This document shows positions 45,340 to 55,000 of a stretch of 64,000 nucleotides of DNA, in pieces. Both the position numbers and the translations under genes were made by a program. The stretch lies in the NCBI GenBank assembly GCA_016788785.1, contig JAEUSM010000002.1, positions 1 to 64,000 of the forward strand, written 5' to 3'. The stretch's first letter is position 1. Each line of letters opens with the position of its first letter. Under the pieces are notes generated by a model that did not search any database, was not told where the DNA came from, and worked only from the letters and a program-made list of their open reading frames with translations. This DNA comes from Candidatus Kapaibacterium sp. (GTDB taxonomy: Bacteria; Bacteroidota; Ignavibacteria; Kapaibacteriales; JAEUSM01).

Positions 45340-45750
45340 ATGAATGTTATCATTAAATTCTCAACCGTTGTTGTTCTGATTATCATTTGTTTAGGTGTTA
45401 CCGTTAGTCAAATTCCACCTATCTATGCAAAGAGTTTACCAGTATTTGTTGAAGATCAGTTAAACAAAGAAGAACCAGATGTGTACCCAATGGTTGATTT
45501 GGCTACACTGCAAAAAAGTGTGGTTTATCCTGAAACTGCAAAAAGAAGCAAAATTGAAGGAACAGTTTTTATTAGAGCGTTAGTTTCTAAAAAAGGAACG
45601 GTTTTGAAAACAGAAGTTGATAAAACTGATCATAAAGTTCTAATTGGTCCTTCAGTGAATGCCGTTAAAAAAGCACGGTTTACTCCTGCTACGAAAAATG
45701 GTAAAACGGTCAACTGTTGGGTTGTTGTCCCTATTTCGTTTCGACTGTAA
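45340..45750 (+). CDS. Short TonB-C-domain protein (third of three)
   Basis: A 136-residue protein. It has an N-terminal hydrophobic signal or anchor (about 4-24) followed almost at once by the TonB C-terminal domain (VYPETAKRSKIEGTVFIRALV, then ARFTPATKNGKTVNCWVVVP). With no long spacer it can hardly reach from inner to outer membrane if anchored; it may be a periplasmic or inhibitory variant. The C-terminal domain is recognisably related to copies one and two. It is 19 nt downstream of copy two. Confidence 0.85.
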   Translation: MNVIIKFSTVVVLIIICLGVTVSQIPPIYAKSLPVFVEDQLNKEEPDVYPMVDLATLQKSVVYPETAKRSKIEGTVFIRALVSKKGTVLKTEVDKTDHKVLIGPSVNAVKKARFTPATKNGKTVNCWVVVPISFRL

Positions 45751-45769
45751 TATTTGAAATTGAAATGTA

Positions 45770-45811
45770 ACGGCTATCAAATAAAACTATATGTATTGAT
45801 AGCCGTGTTTT
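45770..45811 (+). terminator. Terminator after the third TonB gene
   Basis: ACGGCTATCAA (45770-45780) and TTGATAGCCGT (45796-45806) form a perfect 11-bp stem followed by GTTTTC. It closes the TonB-paralogue transcript. The rest of 45751-46000 holds an AT-rich leader for the next gene. Confidence 0.75.
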
Positions 45812-46000
45812 CTAAAACTATCAAAAAAATTCTACTGCTTTTTTTACCTCATTTTTGACTATTGAGCGATAATTGAAAGTAAATAATGAAACTATTTACT
45901 TATATTATCTGCTAACACTGTCAACTTCTATAATTCATACTAAAGGAATTCGTCATACCAAATTCTACGTTTTTAGATTTGACTAAATATTTTCCTTTTC

Positions 46001-46201
46001 ATGGTAATTCTCAATTATAGTATTCGTATTTTATCAGTTTGCGTAGGGCTTTCGTTGTTATTGGGATTGATTAATCCAACACCAAACGACCAAACGCTTA
46101 CTCGAACCATTGGTGGTTTGGTAACTGCTTTTGGGGTATACCGTTTGATACTATATTATTACCAACAAAAACAAGAACGTCTTGAAGACAATGAAGAATA
46201 A
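46001..46201 (+). CDS. Small two-span membrane protein
   Basis: A 66-residue protein with two hydrophobic helices (about residues 5-23 and 34-50) and a charged C-terminal tail (QQKQERLEDNEE). No family was recognised. It overlaps the start of the PstS-like lipoprotein gene by 11 nt, so translation is probably coupled. It has a plausible start after a 250-nt non-coding stretch and sits between the TonB genes and the binding protein, suggesting a small accessory part of the same system. Confidence 0.65.
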   Translation: MVILNYSIRILSVCVGLSLLLGLINPTPNDQTLTRTIGGLVTAFGVYRLILYYYQQKQERLEDNEE

Positions 46202-47117
46202 CTTTCTCCTTTTGATTGTAGTAATGGTTTCCATTCATGCTATGTCATGTGAAGAAAAACCAAAACCAAATCCTACTGCTGAAGATTTGGAAACTGCCTT
46301 TGCTGGTTCAGCAACAATCACCGTTGACGATATGATAGCGAATGCTTTTCAGACTCCAAAAAAAATGTTCGATTCTGCATTTCCGGATGCAAAAATCACT
46401 TTAGAAACTTTATCAGCACGTACGGCAATGTCCAAATTGCTCAATAGATCATCAAGGGGAATCATTGTTGCACGTGATTATCTCAAAGATGAGGATTCTT
46501 TGATGAAAGCATTTGGTGTTCAAGCTCATGATAAATTCAAAGTTGCAGAAGATGCTTTGGTGTTGATAGTTTCCCCTACTTTTCCTTTAGATACGATTAG
46601 TGATAGCCAATTGAAATCTATATTTTCAAAAAAAGAAATTACTTTTCAATCTATGTTTCCAACTTTACATACAGAACCAACCATTTATTGTGTAGAACCA
46701 AATTCTTCTGTGTATGGAAATGCTTCAAACTTTTTGTTCTCTCAAAAAGAACCTGCAAAAACTATCAATTATGTGAATACGTTGGATGAAGTACTTTCAA
46801 ATGTTGAAAAAGGAAATGCAATTGGTATTACGTATTTGTCAGCTGTCGCTCAACAATCGCAACGTTGCAAAATGTTGAAAATTGGTTTTGCCGATACAAG
46901 TGGGTATGTTTCTCCAAAAACTGTGCACCAATCGTACATAGTGATGAGAAAATATCCCTACATTATCAATTGGTATTGTTATCAATTGGACAATAGAAGA
47001 AATTTTATTTGGAGCTTTTTTACGTATCTCAGTCGTGAAGGAAAAGCTCAACGAACCTTTTTAGAGCGAGGAATTGTTCCTGCTCATGCAAAATTCGAAC
47101 TAATCCTACAGGATTAA
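46191..47117 (+). CDS. PstS-like substrate-binding lipoprotein
   Basis: A 308-residue periplasmic-binding-protein-like protein. The signal peptide ends at a lipobox-like AMSC, followed by EEKPKP. Segments such as DTISDSQLKSIFSKKEITF, VEPNSSVYGNASNFL and GNAIGITYLSAV match the PstS/phosphate-binding fold used by phosphate transporters. No permease or ATPase genes accompany it. In Bacteroidota a binding protein of this type is often found next to ExbB/ExbD/TonB and a TPR protein. I chose the ATG at 46191 rather than the TTG at 46182. The ligand is unknown. Confidence 0.8.
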   Translation: MKNNFLLLIVVMVSIHAMSCEEKPKPNPTAEDLETAFAGSATITVDDMIANAFQTPKKMFDSAFPDAKITLETLSARTAMSKLLNRSSRGIIVARDYLKDEDSLMKAFGVQAHDKFKVAEDALVLIVSPTFPLDTISDSQLKSIFSKKEITFQSMFPTLHTEPTIYCVEPNSSVYGNASNFLFSQKEPAKTINYVNTLDEVLSNVEKGNAIGITYLSAVAQQSQRCKMLKIGFADTSGYVSPKTVHQSYIVMRKYPYIINWYCYQLDNRRNFIWSFFTYLSREGKAQRTFLERGIVPAHAKFELILQD

Positions 47118-47143
47118 TTTTATATATTTATGGAGTTAACATT

Positions 47144-48859
47144 ATGAGAATTCTAATTCTTTTGTTCTGTGTATTTACTATTGGTGTGCAACAATTGGCT
47201 GCACAGTCTATGGATAGAGCAAAAACACTCTACAAAGAACGCGAATATCAAGCTGCTGCTGAAGAAATCAAAAAATTTTTAGCGACAAACCTCGAAACCG
47301 ACGCACTGTTACTTGCCGGTGATATTTACCTTGAAATGGAATATCCAGATTCTGCTTTGCAATATTTTACAAAAGCAGAAAAGAAGGATGGGGATAAACC
47401 AGAGATATTGCGTCGTATTGGTAAATCGTATTCGATGTTAGGTCAGCACCAAACGGCAATTACCTATACACTAAAAGCAGTCAAGAAAAAAGATAAGGAC
47501 GCTCTCAATCAATTAGCATACGGTCAAGCACTTATTGCTGCTGATTCTTTGGACAAAGCCGAATTGGTCATTACTAATGCGAAAGAACTTGACAATAGTT
47601 TAGCGGAAGCATATTTAGCATTGGGGAATTTATACTTTGCTCAAAATATTTGGGAACTTGCTCGAATAAACTATAATGAAGCTATCACCAAAAACGAAGG
47701 GTATTCTGAAGCTAGAATGAATTTGGCAATTTCCTATTACAAATTAGCAAATGCTGAACCTGTTGGCTCAGAATTAGCTGATGAGTATTTCAATCGCTCT
47801 TTGCGTGAATGGAATACACTTTCCAAATTAGATTCGAATAACGCTCGTGCATTTTTTGAACAAGGTAAAATCTTCTATTTCGCAAAACAATATGCAAATG
47901 CTGCGAAGTCATTGCTTCGTTTTATCAAATTGCGTCCAAATGCTCCAAATACTTCTTTAGGTCGCTGGTGGTTAGCTCAATCATATATGGCTGGTAAATT
48001 ATACCCAGAAGCAATTGCTGAACTTGAAATTGTTTCTACATCATTGGACTCTGTTAAAGTGAAATCTACGATAATGTTAGCACAAGCTGGTATGTTTTCT
48101 AAAAATTATGAAGTTAGTGTTAATGCTTACCGTTCACTATCATCAGATGCTTCCTATGATTTTACTGCAAAAGATTGGGAATTTTATGGTATCTCCGCAA
48201 TTTCTACCAAGGATACTTTGTTGGCAATAACAGCCTTTAAAAACTCGTTAAAAGAAGATCCGAAAAACTGTTTACTGGCGTATCGTTTCGGAACGTTACT
48301 TCGTTCACGTGGTTTATATGCTGATGCTATTGAAACTTTTAAATCTCGCTTAGATAACTGTAATGATTCATTAAGTTCTCAAGCAGCTATGTTAGTTGGT
48401 GTATCCTTCTTTACTTTAGCAGATTCGAAAGAAAAAGCTAATTTGATTGATTCTGCTATTGCATACTACCAAAAATCTATTACGTTAGATAAAAACAACG
48501 CGTTTTCATATAACCAAATGGGGAACGCTTACAAAGAATTGAATCAATTACCAAAAGCAAAAGAAATGTACAAATTGGCAATTGCAAATGAAATTGATTC
48601 AAAGAAAACTCAAAGTATCCAAGGATATTTGAATATTTGTAACATTTGCTTGAGTGAAAAATCATATAAAGATTTAACTCTTGAAGCAAAGAACTTATTA
48701 GCAATTGCTCCTGAAAATGAATTTGCTCATTTGTATTTAGCACTTTCTTACCATGGAGCTAACGACAAAGATAATGCATGTAAAGCATACAAGGAAGTAT
48801 TAAAACGTAATCCGAAAAATGCAACCGCTTCTCAAAATTTGAAATCGTTAGGTTGTTAA
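47144..48859 (+). CDS. TPR-repeat periplasmic protein
   Basis: A 571-residue protein with a signal peptide (about 1-20) and repeated 34-residue tetratricopeptide helices along its length, for example SALQYFTKAEKKDGDKPEI, LAEAYLALGNLYFAQNIWE and NAFSYNQMGNAYKELNQLP. Such solenoids act as protein-interaction scaffolds. It ends at LKSLGC. It lies 26 nt after the PstS-like gene and closes the Ton-associated cluster, before a strong terminator. No enzymatic domain was seen. Confidence 0.9.
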   Translation: MRILILLFCVFTIGVQQLAAQSMDRAKTLYKEREYQAAAEEIKKFLATNLETDALLLAGDIYLEMEYPDSALQYFTKAEKKDGDKPEILRRIGKSYSMLGQHQTAITYTLKAVKKKDKDALNQLAYGQALIAADSLDKAELVITNAKELDNSLAEAYLALGNLYFAQNIWELARINYNEAITKNEGYSEARMNLAISYYKLANAEPVGSELADEYFNRSLREWNTLSKLDSNNARAFFEQGKIFYFAKQYANAAKSLLRFIKLRPNAPNTSLGRWWLAQSYMAGKLYPEAIAELEIVSTSLDSVKVKSTIMLAQAGMFSKNYEVSVNAYRSLSSDASYDFTAKDWEFYGISAISTKDTLLAITAFKNSLKEDPKNCLLAYRFGTLLRSRGLYADAIETFKSRLDNCNDSLSSQAAMLVGVSFFTLADSKEKANLIDSAIAYYQKSITLDKNNAFSYNQMGNAYKELNQLPKAKEMYKLAIANEIDSKKTQSIQGYLNICNICLSEKSYKDLTLEAKNLLAIAPENEFAHLYLALSYHGANDKDNACKAYKEVLKRNPKNATASQNLKSLGC

Positions 48860-48883
48860 GTTTTGAAAATATATTCTTTAAAC

Positions 48884-48918
48884 AAAAAAAGCATTTCCGA
48901 AAGGAAATGCTTTTTTTT
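48884..48918. terminator. Bidirectional terminator between convergent genes
   Basis: GCATTTCC (48891-48898) pairs with GGAAATGC (48903-48910) around GAAA. Seven A residues precede it and eight T residues follow. It serves both the plus-strand TPR gene and the minus-strand aminotransferase gene ending at 48939. Confidence 0.95.
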
Positions 48919-48938
48919 GTTCAATAAACTTAGTTAGA

Positions 48939-50117
48939 TTATCCGTTTCTACGTTTAATTCCATCTGCAAATCGTTTTGTTGCTTCAAGAATGTTTTCAA
49001 TGCTATTTGCATAAGAAAAGCGAATAAATCCTTCACCATTGGAACCAAATGCAGTACCTGATAAACATGCAACACCACATTCATTCAACAAGAAATCAGC
49101 ACATTCTTGCGAAGTCATTCCAGTTCCGGTGATATTTGGAAATACATAAAAGGCACCTTTTGGTAAATGGCACGTTACACCAGGAATTTTGTTCAATTCT
49201 TCCACCAAAACATCACGTCTATTTTTATATTGTTCAGCAAATTTGTCTAAAGTCGCTAATGTATTGTCTGTCATTGCTTCGATACCTGCAATTTGGGTAA
49301 ATGATGCAGGTCCACTTGTCACATTTGTTTGTAATTTAGTAACAACTTGTGCCAATGCCTCAGGCATCAAACCATAGCCAAGTCTCCAACCAGTCATTGC
49401 AAAAGTTTTTGAGAAACCATCAACAACGATAGTGCGTTCTTTCATTCCATCAAATTGCGTAATGGACTCGTGTTGGTAGCCATCATACATATTTTGAGAA
49501 TAAATTTCATCTGTCAAAACGATAAAATCATGTTGTTTTGCCAAATCTGCAATTGCTTGCAAATCTTCTTTGGCTAATACTCCACCAGTTGGGTTTTGAG
49601 GAGAATTGATGATAATCATTCTCGTTTTTGGAGTGATGCGTTCTTTCAAATCATTGATGTCAAAACGGAAATGTTTTGATTCAAGTAATGGAAGTGGAAC
49701 TGCTTTTGCACCCAAAAAGTTAATGATAGATTCATAAATTGGATATGCAGGATTTGGATAGATGACTTCATCACCAGGATTAATCAACGCTGTTAATGTA
49801 TAATACAAAATTGGTTTTGCACCAGGTGCTAAAACAACTTCGGTACCCTTGTATAAATTCGTTTTGCGAGTTTTGTTAAAGTATGCTGCAACTGCTTCAC
49901 GAGTTTCAGTTAAACCAGCTGACGGTCCGTAGTGAGTATACCCTTTGTCCAACGCATCTTTTGCAGCGTCAATAATATTTTGTGGAGTATCGAAATCAGG
50001 CTCACCAATTTCCAAGTGGATGATACTTTTTCCTTGAGCTTCGAGTGCTTTTGCACGAGCAAGTACTTCAAAAGCCCCTTCTGTGCCTAAATTTTGAATG
50101 CGATCAGCAATTTTCAT
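48939..50117 (-). CDS. PLP-dependent aminotransferase, class I/II
   Basis: A 392-residue fold-type I aminotransferase of the AspC/PatA-like group. PLP site residues are visible: NSPQNPTGG with Asn175, LTDEIY with Asp203, SKTFAMTG with Schiff-base Lys237, and WRLGY with Arg245. The N-terminal LEIGEPDFDTP is typical of aspartate or related aminotransferases. Substrate choice among aspartate, aromatic and alanine is not clear. It follows the agmatinase gene by 29 nt. Confidence 0.94.
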   Translation of the reverse strand: MKIADRIQNLGTEGAFEVLARAKALEAQGKSIIHLEIGEPDFDTPQNIIDAAKDALDKGYTHYGPSAGLTETREAVAAYFNKTRKTNLYKGTEVVLAPGAKPILYYTLTALINPGDEVIYPNPAYPIYESIINFLGAKAVPLPLLESKHFRFDINDLKERITPKTRMIIINSPQNPTGGVLAKEDLQAIADLAKQHDFIVLTDEIYSQNMYDGYQHESITQFDGMKERTIVVDGFSKTFAMTGWRLGYGLMPEALAQVVTKLQTNVTSGPASFTQIAGIEAMTDNTLATLDKFAEQYKNRRDVLVEELNKIPGVTCHLPKGAFYVFPNITGTGMTSQECADFLLNECGVACLSGTAFGSNGEGFIRFSYANSIENILEATKRFADGIKRRNG

Positions 50118-50146
50118 TAATTGTTCCTTGTATTTTTATAAGTAAA

Positions 50147-51049
50147 TTATTCAGTAAAAGCAAAATTCAACATTTTGTACAGCAACCGTGCAGTTAAAAT
50201 ATCAGGATGGGTGATTCCTGGTGTTGGTGCTAATTCAACAATATCAAAACCAACAATTTTTTTCCCTTGTAACCGAAGTTGGCGAAAAACTTCCAATGTC
50301 TCATGGTACAAAAATCCATCAGGTTCTGGGGTTCCAGTAGATGGCATAATGGAAGGATCAAAAAAATCTACATCGAATGTAACATAAACCAAATCATTGA
50401 GTGTTTTCACCACCTGCTTTTGCCAATTTTTTTTGTGAATTCCTCTACGAATAGAAGAAGCAAAAAATGTATTGACACCGTTTTTTTTGATAAATTCAGC
50501 TTCTTCTTTGCACAATGCACGAATCCCGACTTGTGTTATGGCTTCAGGGTTCATCTTCTCTGTCACTCTTGCCATAAAGGAAGCATGAGAATACTGCGAA
50601 CCTTGGTATGACTCTCTCAAATCAGAATGAGCATCAAAATGCAAAACTGACATTTCTGGATACTTGTTGAAATATGCCAAAATTGGAGCAGTGGAAATGG
50701 TATGTTCACCACCTAAGGTAACAACAAACTTACCAGCGTCTAATAACTCAGCAACTGATTTTTCTATCAAGTCTAAAGCTTGTTTTCCTTCTTTTTTTCC
50801 GAATTTTAGCGGCTCAATCGTTGCAATTCCGTGTTTGAAACACAGCTCAGATTTGAACTCATCATCGTAAAACTCAACATATGCACTAGCATCTAAAATT
50901 GCTTTTGGTCCATTCACTGTTCCACCGCCATAACTAACCGTTTTTTCGTATGGAGCGGAAAGTATGGCAATTGCAGAATCCTCGAAGGATGAGTATTTAT
51001 TCTCTAATGCTAAAAAATTTCCTTCAGTTGGTAAGGTTTTAAACGGCAT
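50147..51049 (-). CDS. speB: Agmatinase/arginase-family ureohydrolase
   Basis: A 300-residue binuclear manganese enzyme. Metal ligands are in place: His116 in GGEHTI, Asp139/His141/Asp143 in HFDAHSDLR, and Asp226/Asp228 in TFDVDFFDPS. The family hydrolyses agmatine to putrescine and urea, or arginine and guanidino acids. The lengths and GTPEPDG segment favour an agmatinase-type enzyme, but substrate assignment from sequence alone is tentative. It starts 1 nt downstream of the thyX stop and probably shares its transcript. Confidence 0.9.
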   Translation of the reverse strand: MPFKTLPTEGNFLALENKYSSFEDSAIAILSAPYEKTVSYGGGTVNGPKAILDASAYVEFYDDEFKSELCFKHGIATIEPLKFGKKEGKQALDLIEKSVAELLDAGKFVVTLGGEHTISTAPILAYFNKYPEMSVLHFDAHSDLRESYQGSQYSHASFMARVTEKMNPEAITQVGIRALCKEEAEFIKKNGVNTFFASSIRRGIHKKNWQKQVVKTLNDLVYVTFDVDFFDPSIMPSTGTPEPDGFLYHETLEVFRQLRLQGKKIVGFDIVELAPTPGITHPDILTARLLYKMLNFAFTE

Positions 51050-51050
51050 A

Positions 51051-51908
51051 TTATTTAGTTGGGAACGAACGAATAAATGACATTTTTTTTACAAATTCAG
51101 AAGACTCACGTTTACTTAATCCTAATTCTACTAATTGTTCTACTGATAATTCCTTTGAAGACAACAATTGTTGTAAAATTTTGATTTCAGGTCCTGTGAA
51201 TCCAATTGAATTTAAACGATAATCTTCAAACGCTTCGTAGGCAATAGGAAATAATTCTTTTGTAATAGCTGCCATAGCCTCTGCAAAAACTCTAATTTCA
51301 TATTGGGCATGTGCATCTAACCGCAAATGCAGAAAATGAAACAGATTGTGCAAATCAATTTTCCAATACCATTCTGTATACAATGATAATGGTAGATTGA
51401 TTCTGGCAAGTTCTCTCGCCAAATTTTTATCTAAACTTTCTTTATACTCACTATATAATTCGCGTTGCGTTTCACTGAGTTGTGCTTGTATTTCTGTTGC
51501 CTCATCAGTTTCAAAAGCATCTTCAGAACGTCCTTGTTTGTTGATCACACTTTGTGGACGAATTTGTTCTAATTCTGGAACATAAAATTCATCCACCATT
51601 TCGGAATATCGTCCAGAGATTTCGTTGACATTTGCTGTGCGATGACGAATCCATTGTCGAGCAACAAAAATCGGTAATTTCACATGAAATTTGACTTCAC
51701 ACATCTCAAAAGGAGTAGTGTGGCGATGACGCATCAAATATCGAATCAATTGCCTATCAGAGCTTACATTTTTCGTTCCAGCCCCATAACTCACTCGTGC
51801 TGCTTGAACAATTGCGTTATCATCGCCCATATAATCTACAAGGCGAACAAATCCATGGTCTAATACTTTTTGTTCGTACGAATTTTTTTGAGAATTTGGA
51901 ATTTCCAT
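51051..51908 (-). CDS. thyX: Flavin-dependent thymidylate synthase ThyX
   Basis: A 285-residue enzyme making dTMP from dUMP using FAD and methylenetetrahydrofolate. The ThyX motif RHRTANVNEISGRYS lies at residues 88-102, consistent with RHRxxSxNExSxR apart from a shifted Ser. The conserved YLMRHRHTTPFEMCEVKFHV segment precedes it. The C-terminal half is somewhat longer than short ThyX proteins. A classical ThyA is not in the window. Confidence 0.94.
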   Translation of the reverse strand: MEIPNSQKNSYEQKVLDHGFVRLVDYMGDDNAIVQAARVSYGAGTKNVSSDRQLIRYLMRHRHTTPFEMCEVKFHVKLPIFVARQWIRHRTANVNEISGRYSEMVDEFYVPELEQIRPQSVINKQGRSEDAFETDEATEIQAQLSETQRELYSEYKESLDKNLARELARINLPLSLYTEWYWKIDLHNLFHFLHLRLDAHAQYEIRVFAEAMAAITKELFPIAYEAFEDYRLNSIGFTGPEIKILQQLLSSKELSVEQLVELGLSKRESSEFVKKMSFIRSFPTK

Positions 51909-51950
51909 AGGGGGGATTTTTTGTAAAAATGTTTTCTAAAATACGAAAAA

Positions 51951-51979
51951 AAAACCACAAGTTTTCACTCTGTGGTTTT
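51951..51979 (-). terminator. Terminator after the giant T9SS gene
   Basis: AAAACCACA (51951-51959) pairs with TGTGGTTTT (51971-51979). On the minus strand the stem is followed by a run of about nine T. It separates the T9SS gene (stop at 52001) from thyX. Confidence 0.85.
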
Positions 51980-52000
51980 AATTTCTAAAATTTTACTACC

Positions 52001-55000
52001 TTATTTTTGTAGTATGAATGGTTTTGAGGCTACATACGGTCCAGCACTCAATTTATAGGTATACATTCCCGATGTAAATCCAGTTGCTGGGAACGAAACT
52101 TGGTATGTTCCAGGTTGCAATTCTTGATTCACAAGCGTTACTACTTTTTCACCTAAAGAATTATAGACATCCAATAGTACTGGTGTTTGCAAACCAACTG
52201 AAAATTCAATTGTTCCACCAAAATCAGTTACAGGATCAGGTTTCATTGAGGACAATGAGTAAGCTATTCCTGAACCACTGATGGAATTCAACCCAAATGC
52301 ACATGTTGGCGTCAAGGTAACAGTTGTCGTATTTGTAACAAAGAAAATACAATTATTTTGTGTTTCTGGGATTACATTGAGTACTGGTGTAATATCTACA
52401 CCATCATTTTTCTCACCTTCACTTAATACTCGTTGTGGCAAATACGTTGAGTAATCAACTGTTGCAATAGTTCCAACTGGAACTTGTGTTCCTGCTTGTT
52501 GTGCAGTTATCCTAAATACATCTTTGGTTGCATTGGACAGAGTAGGATCATGTGTAATAGTCAATATATTTGCGAATGCAGGAGTAACAGCAAGTTGCAT
52601 TTTTGGTGCTAACAATGTTTTGTCATACATCAATTCTACTGTAAGAGAATTTGACATTATATCATCCCATGGAAACGCATTTTCGTTATCTAAGGATAAA
52701 ACAATATTTTGCCCCACTTCAACACTTTTACCACCATTTAGCTTTAACGATACATTCGGATTTGGCGTTGTTCTAACCGTAAATGAAGCTGTGATGGAAC
52801 TGTCGTCAGTTCTATTGGTTCTTGCATTCATTGTTACAGTACGCTGTGCAGCATTTAAAGCTTTCCAAATTACCGTAACAGAACGAGATTCATTTGGTGA
52901 AATCACAAGCGGATTGGCTGCAGAAACAACTGGATTGGTTGTAAATTCACCCATATCTACACTAAAGTCTAAGCTGTTCAATTGAGCATTTGCATTTCCA
53001 GAGTTAATAATATTGACCGTCATCGTTGACGAATCACCCATACACGCAGTCATATTCCGTGTACCAGAATAGTTAAGAATTGCAAAAGTATCTCTTGACA
53101 GTTCAACACCAGTTCCTTCTAATATCACTTGAATCGACCTATTTCTATAGCATGTGTTAATCTGTATTCCTGCTTGCTCAGTACCTGCTTTTTGTGGAGA
53201 AAAGTACGTATATGCTTGCCATCTAAACGGTCTAAATCCATTTGCATCTGTAAATTCTGAACCAGGATGATATAATGTAGTTGGTAGATTAAATTGATCA
53301 ATAGAATCATAAGCAAAGCCTTTTGAACTAAAGTTTCTGAACCACTTTACTTCATTTGTATCAAATGTAACACTAGATATACATATAGTATCAGCAAACT
53401 CATAATTTCTATTTGTTATTGTTACTGGACGTTGTCTTTCTTGACGAGGATTCAATATAAATACCTCTCCAAACTGAATAATTGGCTCAACCAATAATTG
53501 TGGATCAGTTCCGATACCAGTAATATTAAATTCCAAGGTATCTGTTTCAGTAACGACTACAAATGTTCCTGTGTAAAATCCTGTTGATCTCGGATCAAAT
53601 GTAGAATTAAAAGGTAGACTATCGCCTGGTTGAATTAAATACTGAGCAGGTTGTTGAATTTGCAAACTAATGGGTGAAGCCTCTTTTTTGTACATATTCA
53701 AAATACGTAACGGTGCTGCACCTGAGTTTTTCAAAAATACTGCGTTATTACGGACATAAGCAGATTCATTTTGTTCCAAATAATAACATCTTCTCCAATT
53801 AAATCCTCCCAACGGAAATCCGCTCACAAATTCTAAAAGTGAACTTGTACCAGTGCCATTGAAAACTGCAATCATATCATTATTTTTGGAATTAGAGCTG
53901 ACCAACATTGAATCTACATATTGCTTCGCTACTGTTGGTTTGAAAACAATAGATGCAGTAATAAACTCATTTGGTCGCAAAGATCTAATTTGAGGATTAG
54001 GAGCTTCGAAGTACTGGTCAATTGTTAGAGGAACTCCAAGATTACTCTTTAAATACACTTCAAATTCAGGTTGGGTTGGAAGTGTGAAACTATTTTTATC
54101 AATTTTTACAATACCAGTTCCAACATTTCTCATCTCAAAATCTACAGTACCAGATTTAGAAACCTGAACTGATCCAAATGCCGCGTCTACAGGAGTAAAT
54201 GCGATGTTACCGACTTTGAGATTTGGTGTACCAATGCGAACTTGTAATAAAGAAAAATAGTACTTTGTTCCGCATATTTCATACCCCAATGAGTCTTGAT
54301 AAAATCCATCTGCTAATGCATTACAAGTTAAATTGACTTTAATAGTTTGACCAGGCTGTATTGTTCTTGGAAATTGATTAGCATCTACAGTAAAATTAGG
54401 ATTGTTATTCTGCAAAACCAATTCTTGAATTAGAATCGGTTTTAGTGTTTTATTTGATAAGTCCACAGAAAATGGAAAAGGAATACCTTGATCATATATT
54501 ACAGGATTTGCAGAAAGATCTTTAAAATCCGTTAATGGTGTAATATCAGGTGCAATGTACTTGAAAGTGATAAAGGTATCATTTCCAACAACATCTGAAA
54601 CTGTAAAGACAGCCTCTGCATCTTTCCACTTATCTATAACTTCAACTGTATATGTTCCATTTACAGGAGAGCTCGCAGTTAAGCTTGAAGAACTCGTAAT
54701 TGCATAGTTATATGAGAAAGTTGGATTTAAAAATGGTTCTTGTATAGGTGATTGAACATTATTAGGTCCTTGATCAGATACTGAAATCTTTACAGTTCTA
54801 TATCCACAAGTAGAATCAGTTATCCAAACACGCGGAACTCGAGTATCGTTTGCTCTTGTCAAATCTTTTAACCCCATACTTCCTGCATACCCTGCTGCAC
54901 CTTCTGAATTGTACGCTACGATATATACTGCAAATGGTTTTGAAGAGCGAAAAGCAGTTGCTTGAGCTTCTAAATTAAGATTCATTGAACCATATCTTTT

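Noticed and set aside
46191-47117. Complete phosphate ABC transporter
   Set aside because: Only a PstS-like binding protein is present; no pstC, pstA or pstB lies nearby.
52524-52985. A 153-residue plus-strand open frame
   Set aside because: It is antisense to the giant T9SS gene and shows no family features.
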